Shown: piece by piece, positions 36,901-61,279 of the stretch
Numbering within the stretch: position 1 is the first letter of the stretch
How the letters are laid out: each line of letters opens with the position of its first letter
NCBI GenBank assembly: GCA_009617715.1
Contig: VTFK01000653.1
Location: 1-64,000, forward strand
Length of the DNA stretch: 64,000 nt
Direction of reading: 5' to 3'
DNA from: Plectrocnemia conspersa
Lineage: Eukaryota; Arthropoda; Insecta; Trichoptera; Polycentropodidae
The notes under the pieces: model-generated
The model's database searches: none
The model's input: the letters and a program-made list of their open reading frames with translations, nothing else
What the model was told of the DNA's origin: nothing
Program-made: the position numbers and the translations under genes

Positions 36901-39900
36901 CACCGGTAAATATATATTTATACTAGCATGGATATAATTTAACTTATAGCACTAGTGAAATTATATACTGCTCTAAAATATCCATGAAACGTCCATTTGC
37001 TGTTCAAACCATAATCAAACCTTAACACATTAACCAAACTCAACTTGACCTGATAAAAGTTCTAAAATTTAATACTATTTTTTGAACTTTTATTAGGTTA
37101 ATTTATTTAGATTAGGTTTGGTTTAATTTACTAGAAATATTGTAGTATTTTGTCGAACGATGTGTGGCATTACAATTCTGTGAATCTGTGTTTTATACTG
37201 ACGAGCTAATTAGTAAAATAATTTATGAAACAACAGAATTTCCAACATGACGTCATTTTAAAGATCAATATGGAATGATTGGACAAAAATCAACATTAAT
37301 GAGATGAAATCGTTTCATGGATTTAATTATGAATAATGACGACGCACTACGTTACCGCAAATAGAATATAGGACAAAATCAAAATACGAGCGCAAAGGGA
37401 AACCCTTAGGCAGCGTTCAAAAAATCCATAAAGCATTCGTGCGCAGTGCTGTTTTAAATGAATTAAGAAATGAGTTTTTGATACATAAATTTATCGTGTT
37501 ACTTCATAAAATAAAATAAACATGGCAATTTATATTTAAGGTTTTTTTTCAATTCATAAAAGTTAAAATATGTGTTGAATATTCAGTGTAAATTGTAAAA
37601 AAACGTTCAGGCTCCATACAATTCTATGATAAATCGATGGCAGCGCCACAGTGGTGACAATTGGAAACACTAATCATTTTTAAAAAAATATTTAATTTTA
37701 ATATAACTACAAATGTTTTTAAGCAAATATCAAGAGATGTCGTTAATGCAAGATTTTAATATTCAGCTTAAGCAATTTTTAAACCTAACATGTATGAAAC
37801 AACTGTGAAATGTTCAAAAGTTGATGACGGCTAGGTCCGTCATCTGTGCCTTGTTCGTCATGACACCTAGAGACGTCAAACGCAGTGAACTCCTATGTCG
37901 GGGTGGACTCGAAATCGGTTGTTTACTAGCAACTCCAATGTCGAGGTAGGCTCGGCATTTTTTTCAAGCTGCTTTTTAAATAATTTAAATCTATTTTGTT
38001 CTTTTTTTATTTCGGGAACATCAGGTAATGGTTTAAAAAGAGACATTTTTTTTATTCTTCGACCAAATACCTATTCAGTCTGTGTCGCAGAGTATCACCG
38101 TGAACATCTTGTGTATTTTTGCAGTAATTCATTCTTATTTGGACTACTTACATTTCAATGGTTTTATCGTTTATTAGTCAATTATATATACAAATTAGTG
38201 TTTTTATTGGTAAATTTATGGTTCTGAAGGATGTCTTAAATTATCAAAAATGAATTTGAATATAGTGAAGATTATGACTATTATATGAAGTTTCAGAACA
38301 ATTAGAAATACCATTAGAAATGATATTTTTTAGGGTAGTCTTAAATATGGGAATTATTTATGTTCAAACATGTTGTAAAACATTTTATTGCCGAAAAGGT
38401 TTTCTTTTTAAATATTCTGGGTATTTTATTTACAATATATATTTAAAAAGATAATAAACAACGTATTATTGCTAAATTTGTGAAAAACTATTCAGATTTC
38501 TACCAAAGGATTGTTTTAAAATCACATCTTAACCCTCTGTAATCCTAGTTAATATTATTATTAATTTCGAGATATATTGTAATTTTTTATAGCTTGAGAA
38601 AAAATGTCTAGACGTTATGGATATAGGAGCTGCGAGTAAAAAGCAGATGGCTAATACGTGTAGGCAAAGTTGACTCCAATGAGTTAAATGGTTACCATAC
38701 AACAATCAGGCGGTTCATTAAACTGATTGCTAATAAAGAATTACCTGCATTACTACATCTTTAGGCAACACATGTTTCAGTGCCGTGATGCTCTTCAAAA
38801 CCAAAGAACTGGAAGCGATGTCCGGTAGAGATATTCTATAATAGACTCCTTTGTCGTATTCCAATGTTATACGATTACCGACAGCATCTCGAAGACCCAA
38901 AAGTCCTGCAATTATAAATAAATCAAATACTGCATAAATCATACGATGATTTAAAATCATATTTACCGCTGTAATCGATATGTTTATCGCTGGATTTGTG
39001 TGGAACAGGTGAGAGCTGATGTAAAGCGGATTCGTCCAACAATGTCGCATCTCTTGCCAACATCGGTAATAAGCTGCTCCTCCTCGGGAATGAGGTGTCG
39101 AACTTCTTCGTTTGATTGTAGGGCGAATTTATAAGACCCGATAGCACGCCTCCTATGTGGACTTTACCGATCATGTAAAGACCGGAATATAGGACAATGT
39201 TTCCGGATAGCTCGATCAGAGCGATCAGATTTAGGGATGGAATGTTGATGGCGTCTTTGGCGGACAGCGTCGACGTGACTCCGACTACGATCTGCTTCTC
39301 GGTGTTGTCGTTTCCGATCGAATGCGGTTGTTCTAAACGAGCGACGTACAATTGTCTTACGGATCCCGTCAATAAATAGCATAGATAGTGCTGTCCTATG
39401 TGATCGCAGTGCAAGAAAGCTTTAACAGCCGCCGACCAGGAGTTGACGTTCGGTCTAGACATGCCTTGGTTTTCAGTCCAAATGTGATCGAAGCATATAT
39501 CCGGGTATAGCGGTTGCATCGGCGGCGTCGGATTTACATTCGTCGCTTGCATCGAACTGTTGGAAGCTTGTCCTATCGACGTGTGAGGCGCTAGACCTAG
39601 TTTGTTAAACATTCCGGCCATCGAGCTGTTGTTTTTGGTCTTCGATGCGCTGGAGACGGTCGACTTGGGCGCGTACGGACTGCTGATACCGCCTAGCCAG
39701 CTCGAGTTGTTCTTTTGCGTGCTATTTCCTTTGTAAGGCGAGAACGTGTTGCCGAGATTCAGATTGGCCGATTGGCCGAAGACTGTGCTAGTTTTGTTCT
39801 CGACGTTGCATAGAGAGTGGCATTCGTTGCTGCTAGCTTTGCGGATCTTCCATAAGCTGTGTAATCCGGTCTTACTGCTGTACGTCAGACTGATGCTAGG

Positions 39901-41931
39901 ATTTTTGCTGACGTATACGATCTGCATGTTGCCATCGTTATAATATTGAACTCCGTACGGCAGAGATTTAGTCAAAACGGGAGCCATTTCGTCCAGCGGA
40001 TGACTGAGCGAAAAGCAAGTCGGCAGCGGAACGTCGGCTTCCGAAAACGTGTTCGCTATTTTATGACAACTATCGGGCGTCGTCAAGTTCGAGCCCATCT
40101 TCATAGTAGAGCTCATGCTCGATCTATTGTTTATAAACCCGAAAGAATGATTATCCGCATGCATACTCCTCAAGAACGATTGATTTAATACCGGAATCGG
40201 TTCTTTCTCCAACAAAATCCCATATTTCGTGCTCCAAACGTTCTTCACTTGAAACTGCAGACTCGTAATGTAATCTTCTCCGCTTTCGGTGAACGCCCGC
40301 AAGCTATTATTATCGATTAAGCAAATACTCGGAATCGGATTGTTTTTAACTTCTTCAAAATTATCTCTGATCTTTATATCGGCTTTGAATTCGTCGTTGA
40401 GCGAATTCAGAGCGTCGAACATCAACCGATCGTTGACAGCTGCATGAAACTCACAAAATAACGCATGTCTTATCTTCGAATCGCAAGTGTACGAAGCGAT
40501 AGTGATCCGAGATTCGGGCTCCGTGAATTTATTTTCTGGATTGGAGTTTAGACCTATAATTACAATAAAATTTAGTCATAATTCGAAATATGTCACGAAG
40601 ACAAAACGATGAATTTTTCATATGCAATTGAGTTATTTCGGCATTTTAAGTAAAAAAAAGTACCAAATTAACGAAGCTCTAAATTGCACATACAAACCTC
40701 TGGACCATACGGCCGTTTTGTCATTTACGTACAGTTCCTCTTCAAAACAACAATCAACTCTAAGATCAGGTTTGTTTTCATTTTGAGGGTAATTATTAGC
40801 AGGCTGTTCGTTTTGGCGCTGATCATGATTGCATTTCAGTCTTTTACTGGCGTTTATTTCCGTTCTTATCGAACTGTTGTAATCGTTTTTAATTCTTAAG
40901 TTGGGACTCGGTTGCGGATTTAATAAATTAGAAGTCCTATTCGGATTCATCATCTGTTGATACACAGTTTCATTATCTAAAATTATGAAAAAAGTTAGTC
41001 GTAAAGCTGAATTTATTATCACCAATTCTAAATAACTCACTGTTATTGGCGTTGTTGTTTTTGGTTGTGGAACAGATTTGCCTAACACACCACCACTCCT
41101 TCCGATGGTCAATGTCGACGTTCTTAAAGTACATCGCCGATTCCGGTTTGTCGCTGATTGCGACATTCTTCAACTTCAATAGAAGAGATGACGACTCCGG
41201 AGGCGCGAATTTGTTCGAAGTTGCTGATTTCAGAACTGATCCTGGATGCCGAGAGATCGCTCGACGACCGTGAGGAACGAACTCCTGCAATTAAGCGTTC
41301 AAAATAAAATCCGGGCTTTGGAGTCTTTTAACCTCTTCCAGATCATGCCTGAGGCAACTCAAAAGTTTGTATTTTTTGAATTTTATGATAAAAATATACT
41401 TTAAGTAAAATAAAATATTTGTATTAAATAAAACGATACATTAAAATAACGTAAAAGGCTTGTTTAATTGATTTTATTATGCCAGGTTGACAAAATCTAA
41501 TCTAAAATAATACTAAATCTAAATTTAATCTTTTCCATCCGTAATTTAAACTGAATTAAATCTTAAAAAATAATTGCTTCTTATAAGTCAGCGTTTACGG
41601 AAGCTCTTCAATCAAATTTGATTATTTTAAGCGCGGAAAATAATTATAAAAAGGAGTCGGAGTCGGTCGATTTTTTTCGACTTCGACTCCGCAGCTCAGA
41701 ATAAAATTTAGAGGTTATGTTTAGTTTATTTATTTACGTTTTTAAAAACGGTATTTATTACGCGCCGATGAATTGATATTATACGAAACCATTAAACCGT
41801 CGTAAATAAATGTGATTATATAATGTTATGCGCAAATTTATAGATAAAAATGGAGACATATTGGAAAAAACAAGAAGCTTTGGATGTAAAGCGATTCAAA
41901 TATTAACCAGAGGTTCTGAAGCAGCAATCAT
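27936..41931 (-). CDS. APC1: Anaphase-promoting complex/cyclosome subunit 1 (APC1), 17 coding exons, about 2141 aa
   Basis: Minus-strand join: 41931-41908, 41284-41041, 40976-40698, 40553-38967, 38905-38745, 36762-35968, 35770-35434, 35377-35224, 33543-33391, 33327-33087, 33026-32510, 32443-32225, 30989-30866, 30794-30360, 30250-30001, 29936-29468, 28373-27936. Phases agree throughout apart from one extra base in exon 15. APC1 is the largest scaffold of the APC/C ubiquitin ligase (nucleus/spindle), driving mitotic exit. The N-terminal part (about 1-760) is the beta-propeller region with a long Ser/Asn-rich insert. The conserved middle includes DDWEYLLNSGHH and LFSHTLQIFFSLHLLYEELKL. Proteasome/cyclosome (PC) repeats span about 1320-1760: HAGFLMALGLNGHL, TSVGLLLGIAS, VAALLGVGLLYQRTAH, EIGRPPGPEME, GATLALGMLYLKSG, VAGACFSIGLRFAGS and ALGLLFLGAGRYTLS. 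It is about 200 aa longer than human APC1. It is the orthologue of Drosophila shattered. Confidence 0.95.
28600..29345 (+). pseudogene. mariner-family transposase remnant in APC1 intron 16
   Basis: Plus-strand frames carry ordered mariner pieces: ISHKLSKENLAQRISI, EDDKWILY, RKRQWLDANQPPIPIPRTEL, LHPDKIMLCVWW, KGVIHYELLDYR, VILHQDSACP and IAPKYYHLF. These correspond to the catalytic region around the first Asp (GDEKW), the second (HQDNA) and the PDLAPSDYHLF box; the first has an extra D/N change and the third Asp is lost. Stops and shifts occur throughout, so it is dead. It is antisense to APC1. Confidence 0.87.
30001..30250 (-). CDS. APC1: APC1 coding exon 15, with apparent +1 frameshift in an A4 run
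   Basis: After NDNR at the end of exon 14 the phase gives YHLQAF, the conserved APC1 sequence, and then TAG. Removing one base from the AAAA at 30231-30234 restores AFRHLYVLATEPRL, and the exon then ends in the right phase for exon 16. As printed the frame is broken here. A homopolymer sequencing or assembly error is the simplest cause; a real frameshift is less likely because the rest of the gene is intact. Confidence 0.85.
31088..32039. mobile_element. hAT-like non-autonomous element in APC1 intron 12
   Basis: Termini TAGGGATTGCAATA (left) and TATTGCAATTCCTA (right) are inverted with few mismatches. Flanking 8-mers gctacgcc and gccacacc match at 6 of 8. Internal ACCGGTATTAC words recur near both ends. 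A perfect 17-bp-arm hairpin (TAATTCTGTTATGTAAC...) lies at 31513-31550. No intact transposase was found. Superfamily call rests on the 8-bp duplication and is moderate. Confidence 0.6.
34141..34440 (+). mobile_element. hAT-type MITE, CAGGGCTGTGGAGTCG family, copy A
   Basis: A 300-bp element with inverted termini CAGGGCTGTGGAGTCG and (C)GACTCCACAGCCCTG. A perfect 8-bp target duplication, cttagtac, lies at 34133-34140 and 34441-34448. The ends are extended by GACTCC-type short tandem words (ACTCCGACTCCGACTCC). It lies in APC1 intron 8. Confidence 0.92.
34458..35016 (+). mobile_element. CAGGGCTGTGGAGTCG-family element, copy B
   Basis: It begins CGGGGCTGTGGAGTCG (one change from the family end) 18 bp after copy A and ends GACTCCACAGCCCTG at 35016. 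It is longer (559 bp) and its inner part is different. No target duplication could be matched. A fragment of the same right end (AGGAGTCGGAGTCGGTCG) lies at 41640-41698 in APC1 intron 1. Confidence 0.7.
36865..37100 (-). repeat. dispersed repeat R2, inverted partial copy in APC1 intron 5
   Basis: Contains CACCGGTAAATATATATTT, then GCTCTAAAATATCCATGAAA, CCATTTGCTGTTCAAACC and a CTTGACCTGATAAAAGTTC tract, all found inverted in the 15.65-16.29 kb copy. Confidence 0.6.
41908..41931 (-). CDS. APC1: APC1 coding exon 1 (24 bp, start codon)
   Basis: ATG at 41931-41929 encodes MIAASEPL and then a donor, CTG|GTTAAT, in phase 0. The next exon begins EFVPHGRR. The join matches the conserved APC1 N-terminus (MIAA...EFVPxGR in vertebrates), which is why I chose this start. 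The exon is too short to find by ORF length. Confidence 0.85.
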
Positions 41932-44842
41932 TTTTTTGTGTTCGTCATCCAGATTGGTGTATAATTGTAGTCACTGTGCGGCTGACGATAATGAATACTA
42001 GATCCACCAAAAGCCGCCTTCAGCCATTCAAACTGACGTTTGACGTTTTGGTCTTAACACGCTCGAATGCGACCGAACGTCAAATACATCATTTTCATAA
42101 CATTAAATATTTAAAGTAACTTTAAATAAACACAGTTATTTTCAAATTAATTTAAATAATATTTTTTAATAATTAGTGATAAATATTTATTTAAAAACAC
42201 ATTACTTTTAGATTCCCCCCCCCCGTCTCTTTTTTTTATGAATTGTACGAAAACAGTTTGGCTGAAAAATATTTTAAGAAAAAAAGCATTATAATGTATC
42301 TTATATTTATTTACGTTTCTCTTGGAACTTTATTAAAGAAATAAAAATTGCACAAATTTGAAAAATCAGTAGCTTTGAGAAAATCTACAATTACTCTTCA
42401 GTATGGATTTGTCGATAGAAAAATACATTATTTATCCCCTGTGAAAAAACAGGTTTTTTGGGTTAAAATAAATGGCGTTGGATAAATTTGGAGATTAAAA
42501 AAATGTAAAAATGCTTTCACCTGCCTTCACTCATGTTAGAATTACAAGATCGTACAATCGTATTATTTACAGAGAATCCTTGCTCCCCTCGCTCGTAATT
42601 TAATATTATCTATATGTATACGCTGCATAAAGTTTAACAGTTGTTTAATTTTGAGCTTTAATGAGTTAATAAATAACAGTTATTTAATTAGGATCACTAC
42701 ATATTAACTACATATTCAATATTGAGTGTTTGTAAATTTGAAACTCTTACAAAACCAAATATTAGTAGGCTAACAAAAACTCACATTATTTTACATTTTT
42801 CGTATGTTTTTGCATTTGTTTGTTGAATATGTAAAAATAAGGAACAGACACGGAATGGAAATAAATACGTATTAGGAGAGTGAAATACGGCGACAGCCCT
42901 TTAAATATATGTCCACAGTAACTACCGATCCGAAGATAAGTATAAAGCTTCTTGTAATAGTGGTATATAAATGTTTATTTTTATTTTCATATGATCATTT
43001 TTATGTCTATAATCAAGTCTTGAAGAATACGATATAACTATGTATAAAACGCGGATAATGTATGAATGAAAACCATAATCTAAATATATATGCTTTTTAA
43101 TGTGTCGGTCATTAAATAAATTAGAAATATAAAGGTTTTTATTTAATTAATTTCTGTACGTGTTGTTTTTAAAGTACAAAGTTGAGCTTAGTAAGCATCC
43201 ATTGTTATGGTTGCACCGCTCGATAAGCAAAATTCTAGCAAAATTAGTCATCAATTGACGTCGGAACATTTCATTACCAAATATAGGCATGTGAAATATG
43301 ACGACGTTGTATATTTTATCAATTCTAGAAATTGTGCACCTGAATTATAAGCTAATAATAATTATGTATTTCAAAATATATTTTTTTAATTTATATTCAC
43401 TTACAAGTCGTTGTCCGTAAAATAATAAGAATTTTTTTCAGATCTTCGGTCAGGAACCCCACTATTTTCTATTTGGCCCTTTTTCACTCTGATATACATT
43501 ATTTTAAAAGGCTAAAACTATGAGCTGTTGTTTTAGTTTATGAACTAAAATATTGTTAGTTAAGTTTAAAATACAATAAATATCCATAAAGTATTACCAA
43601 ATGTTCGAATCTATAAAATACAATATGAAAAAAACGTCAAACCAACCGCGTAATTGTCTTTCATTATGCAACTTTATTACATGAATTTTAGTCTTTTCAA
43701 CTCGTATTATTTTATTTAATTACAAATCTATAGTATGGAAAATTTTGCAGAAAGATGACAAATTTTTACGGACTGGTAAAAACTGTTGGCACTTATTAAA
43801 ATATATTTAATATGTTTGGACTTTCGAGTAGTAGTTTATTTTGAATTAAGTCTATTCTAATTACAATTAATTGTTGTTGAATATTAAAACAAAACCAGTA
43901 CGGCACAAATTTCATTTGTATAACTTTAGAAAACTAAATACTTCTTGATGTCTAATGTAGTGAATTTTAAACGCAATTTTTATTTTTAAAACCTAATTAC
44001 AAGATCTTAATAAACCATAAATTACATAAATTAATTTGTACAGGCAATTACAAAATTCTTGAAATATCAAAATAATTTTAAATTACATTTTAAGATTGTG
44101 TCAGATTATTAAATTTAAATTTCAACGTTTACTTATCTTCATAACAGGCAGAAAATAATAAAAAAATGGAAATAATTCATTCGCATTATATATAATATAT
44201 GTATATGTATGTTACAGCAACTTGTTACTTTTACAAGATAATGTATGCTTTACCTAGTGAGTTTCTGAACACTCCGATGTGAGCTAGTTACATCGTCAAC
44301 GAACAAGATTTGACAGACGAACGTGTTTTACAACCAATCTAATCGCGAGCAAATAATCGTAGAGTTGATAATAAAAAAATAGGGTTGGACAGGCTAGATG
44401 CGAGCGAGCGATAGCGAGTGAGCATTGGTCAGAATAGTGAACACCTCATGAATAACTTGCTGCAACGAATCTATTTTTTTTTAAGATTTGGAAGGTAGTG
44501 TTATTGATTAAATTCAAGAAATATTTGATTTCAGCTTTGTTCACTATATAAAAAAATATTATACTAGATTTTAAAAATGCAACTTGTTTTAGAAATCGAT
44601 TTAGTTGTCTGGTTTTTAAAGTTTCGGGAAATAATAATCCTTTTTGCTTTCGATTATATCATAGCGATTTTTATACAGAAAACGTTAAAATATTTTAAAG
44701 AAATTTTTCTTACTTTAAAAATAGATACGTATAGTGAAGAGCTCAAAGCTCAGATAAAAATTAAATTAATTATATTTTTTCCCTACTGTGCGACATTTTG
44801 GTCGCGTTGCAGCGAAAACACCGACGCCACTCCGCTTCTCCA

Positions 44843-44906
44843 GTATAAATGGCAGGGCAATTTACTAATGAATTCAGTTCATCAAGAGACACCTCCAGTA
44901 CGTGCG
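44843..44906 (+). promoter_or_regulatory. candidate TATA/initiator core promoter
   Basis: TATAAAT at 44844-44850 is followed by an arthropod initiator, TTCAGTTC, with its A at 44876, 32 nt downstream, which is the standard spacing. CGTGCG follows at about +25. The downstream sequence is purine-rich, untranslated-like, and reaches a donor-like AAG|GTTAGT at about 45497. The source could be an LTR or the 5' exon of an unidentified gene. Confidence 0.4.
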
Positions 44907-45019
44907 AGTCAACTTTCAAGCCAAGAAGTCATCATCAAAGGCAATCTACACCAAGAAGACAACAGCAAGCAGCATTTAGAAGAGTCCAGCAGCCAGCGTT
45001 CTGAAGTCAAACCGAGAAG

Positions 45020-45289
45020 CAGTGGCGTAGCTATGGGGGGGCGGAGGGGGCGGGCCGCCCCGGGCGACACTTGCTTGGGGGCGGCATATTCGCGATGGGA
45101 TCGTCTAGTGTGGTTCTTAACCTTAAATGCACTAAAACATATATAAATTCACGAATAACAAGAGCTTAATAATAACCAATTTATTATTTTTAAAAATGCT
45201 GATTTTATGACTCTGCAAAAAATGTATGGGGGGGGGGGCGGCAATTTTCAGGATCGCCCTGGGCGGCACATACCCTAGCTACGCCACTG
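45020..45289 (+). mobile_element. hAT-type MITE, CAGTGGCGTAGCTA family, copy 3
   Basis: A 270-bp element with the family termini and a perfect 8-bp target duplication, ccgagaag (45012-45019 and 45290-45297). It is inserted about 145 bp downstream of the candidate core promoter and interrupts the region that would be its first exon. Confidence 0.93.
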
Positions 45290-47185
45290 CCGAGAAGCCA
45301 ACGCTCATCAAACATAATATATTTATACCATTCTGTAGATACTGAAGTCTTCCAGACTCTCAACGTTGAGAAACACTATCCAGCATTCAACAGGCAATGC
45401 AACAATCAACACTGAGTCCAGAAGCTAGCAGTCAACTCGGGCGGCGCATGGTTCGTGCGCACGGTGTTTCTGTTTTTGGGGCACTTGAAGTGTAAGGTTA
45501 GTGATTTCTGATTAACTTAATTTAATTAAAGTTACTATTTTATCATTTATTAAAGTCCGTATGTGGTTACTACCGCCAAAGATGAGGTTTTATTTTTTAT
45601 TTTCTAGGAAAGGCATTATGTGGATATTTTTATTACCATTATCACAGTATGTCTTTCTTAGGAAGTGGAAACTATTTGTCGTCATTAATTTCTGTATAGT
45701 TGTTATTTCTCACGGTATTCCTAAGTACATTATATTACTATAAGCAATATATGATGTACTAAGGGGTCCCTTGAAGAAATTGAACTAACGTTTCACAGTG
45801 AAATAATTATATATTATGATTAACATAGAAAATTAAAAGAGTCTTTACTTTATGGAAAAAACTACTCAGTGTATATTAATTTTAAAATATAACTGGTAGG
45901 ATTTTTCTGAAAGTGGAAACTTACGACGTTATGGTTCATGTCGGTTTGCTCTAGTTGAAATTTTATGAGAAAAGTATTCAGTTTATTATTGTTATTTAGG
46001 ATAATACTGGATATTTTACTCTGAAATTTATAACTAATAACATGCAGCAATTTTTACTGTTACTATTTTTTTTAGCAGAGTTAAACATGTTTTTTTTAAA
46101 ATAAGTTATTCTATACACTATATAACTTGAATGTGTCTTAAGAAATTGAAAATACAGTCTTTACTTTTTAGGAGAACTCATTAGTATATATTATTTATTG
46201 ATTACATATATCTAATAAGGCTTCTTCTAAATAGTGAAATCTTCTTACTTCAGATTTTAATTTCTTTTTTAAATTCAAATATATTATTTTAGTTTTAGAT
46301 ATTTAATCAGGAATGATACTTTTCTTTATTACTCATTATGTTTTATAAGTGCTACTATATACTATTCGAACGAAGAAAGAAGAAAAGCAGAAAATTCATT
46401 ATCATTACATACAGTATATATTAAGCTAAATATTACTAGTGAAATATATTTTTAGAAATATACATCGCTAAGTCAGTTACATGAAGTTCTCAGTAGTTGG
46501 TGGATTCTTCTCAGTGTATATTATTTTTAAGTTATAACTGCGAGTGATCTCGCCTATATTGAGAACTTATTGCCGCGTAATTGACGGGGTTCGTCTTGTA
46601 TCATCGTCATCAGGAGGACGAGTCTCTATCCGTGGAGGTACATCTCAAGAGATCTATACGGAGGATGCTTTGAACGGAATATGCCTTGTTCTTTCTGCAC
46701 TGCTCGACGACCCGGGAGCAACTGGACTGGCGAGGCTCAAAAACTGTCGCTATCTCTGGCGTCTTGAAAATGGACGAGGTATTTTTTGTAAAACGCGTGA
46801 TCTACATTTTCCATATTAAAAAGCCTTGTTACGACTTATCTCTCTTGACAAGCCGTTTCAAAACGGTTCCGTGAAACTTCGTCATCATCCTTGAGTGGTA
46901 AAGGTGGTGGCAAACAGTTACCACATGTTTCCTGTTACTAAAAAATATGTATTCATATTGAACATTAAAGAGTCTTTACTTTCTGAGAAATCCCTTCAGT
47001 GGATATTATTTTTAAATTATCATTGATGGTATTTTTCTAAAAGTGGAGATTTAATACATTGAGTTTTTTTTTTTTGGTAGCTTATTGCTGTAATTTCGGA
47101 TTTTTATAAATTAAAAACAGATAATACTCGATACATAATAGCTAAAAACTAATGATATTTACATCAAACTAAAGCTATTGAAAGT

Positions 47186-47247
47186 TGAAATCTATCAAAA
47201 TAATGATAAAAACGAATTTGTTTTATCCATTATTTTGATAGATTTCA
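47186..47247. repeat. hairpin-forming inverted repeat
   Basis: TGAAATCTATCAAAATAATG and its inverted copy form arms of about 26 bp, with a one-base bulge and a 9-nt loop. Non-coding. Confidence 0.85.
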
Positions 47248-48471
47248 TACGGTCCATGTAGATGTCCATACGGTTGTCAAACCTCAAACTACGCTGGCAA
47301 CACCGAGGCGGTAAAAGACGGAGTATATTGGCGACGCGACGGAAGGGCGTCGTTTGGAACGTAATTGTAAACGTTTTACTTATGTATTATTAACCACATG
47401 AAATAAATCCGTAGAAAGTAATCTGTGTTTTATTGCCTTGCTTCTTCCTTAAGTATTTGATCTGAATTTTCAAATCGAATACCTAAATTTACTGCTACTA
47501 ATTTACATTCGTTGAATATTTTCTATCATATCTAATATTTTTAAGCGATCAAAAAACAATAAAATCAACAATAATTTGCAAACAAATTTTAACACAAACG
47601 GAGCCGCGTTAAACAACTACAACCTATCCCTTTGAATAATAATGTTTATTGTGAAAGTACTAACTAGAAAGTGTGTGCTTTTGAAGGCAATGTTCCGCTC
47701 CTTTTATTTCTTGTATAATATGTATAAAAAAGAGCTAAAAGAACTTCTACCTGAAATACATCAGTATATAGGTACATCTCAAACAGCTGTAGTTTAGTTC
47801 AGATTCATTATTTGAGGTCGATTTTTACTTTTTTCATAAATATATTCTTGCTATGATTTTTTCCAGAGCTGGGCTCCTGGAATTTGTCTCCTCCTCCCCC
47901 TCCCAGCAGGCCTGGTTGTGATATAAAAATAATGTAAATAAATACTTTGTGTAAAATAAATGTGTGCATATTACTAAAAATTTCATTTTAAACTTACTGA
48001 TCATTTAATTTGTTACATTGTAAAAATGTATGTTTCTATGCACTAAATCTACTGACCATTTAATAATTAATATCTGAGCGAAATCAAATAAAATTACAGC
48101 TTCAATAATGACATGTATAAAATAACTCTTATATAACATTGAATAAATACTGATTATACATTATAACAGATGGAAAATAAATGAGCTTTATTTTCGTTGA
48201 AGATCATCAATATGAGAAGAATACTCAAACGCCGTTTGAGTTAGCAAATTTAAGTAAATATATTATACAAAATACTAAAAATGGAAACTTTTAATTAAAC
48301 CCATTATTTGTTACGCTTACCTTCGGTAAGAAATATTAGTTGTTTTTCTCATTAACCTTGAATATATCCTTGAAGGGCATGTGTTCAGATACAGTTAGTA
48401 TGATAAATATACTTGAGCATTAACATGAGAAATCGTTCCTTTTAAGTGTGTAGTTAGATGTATATGTCTCA

Positions 48472-48504
<33 letters not shown>

Positions 48505-48575
48505 TCCATTATTTTTACTTTCAGCATTCAACTTTAGAAACAGCTGCTATTAAAAAGACGTTTTTGCATAAATAA

Positions 48576-48581
48576 TTTATT
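48576..48581 (-). terminator. polyadenylation signal of the four-TM gene
   Basis: AATAAA on the minus strand, 30 nt past the stop codon of the four-TM gene. Confidence 0.65.
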
Positions 48582-48610
48582 AGTACAAAACATATAAAGT
48601 AATTCGATAT

Positions 48611-60949
<12,339 letters not shown>

Positions 60950-61093
60950 TACGGAGATTCTTTTATTATTGTTTATCTAATTTAATCGATGTATTCTTCT
61001 TATCCTAAACACATTATGTATATATTTAATTTTCCTAGTTATAACACACTTAGTTAATTTGCAATCTGATTATTTATAAAAGAAAAAACTCAC

Positions 61094-61143
61094 TTTTCGG
61101 CCTCGGATCCCGTCGCCGGGAATTAAAAATTTGAAGATTTCAT
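61094..61143 (-). pseudogene. duplicated copy of the four-TM gene's first coding exon, with early stop
   Basis: This copy lies 194 bp upstream of the intact exon in a tandem duplication. The ATG (61143-61141) and the AA|GTGAGT donor are kept, but codon 7 is TAA in place of the GAA in the intact copy. If used as an alternative first exon, translation would give a six-residue peptide and have to restart, for example at the ATG in exon 2. Confidence 0.75.
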
Positions 61144-61279
61144 TACGAAGATTGTTTTATGATTGTTTATCTAGTTCAATCAATGTATTCTTATAATCCT
61201 CAACACATTATGTATATATTTAATTTTCATGGTTATAACACACCTAGTTAATCTGCAATCCGATTATTTATATTCAGTC

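Larger units (their letters stand above)
42080..48570. other. repeat-rich gap between APC1 and the four-TM gene
   Basis: AT-rich with no convincing gene. The part from about 44.6 to 47.1 kb is different: it holds a core-promoter-like site, a hAT MITE, a GC-rich 91-aa ORF (46544-46819) and four spaced, diverged copies of a unit (GTCTTTACTTT...CTCAGTGTATATTATTTTTAA) near 45840, 46158, 46490 and 46968. It may be one large degenerate element. Confidence 0.5.

Noticed and set aside
39164..40188. Several ORFs of 60-80 aa on both strands
   Set aside because: They are shadows of APC1 exon 4 in other frames.
42467..42515. ATGAGTGAAGGCAG|GTGAAA as an alternative first exon of APC1
   Set aside because: Its phase does not fit exon 2, while MIAASEPL at 41931 fits in phase and matches the conserved N-terminus.
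44577..45146. 189-aa plus-strand ORF
   Set aside because: It runs into the MITE with Gly/Arg-rich translation from poly-G tracts and covers the promoter-like site; no protein similarity seen.
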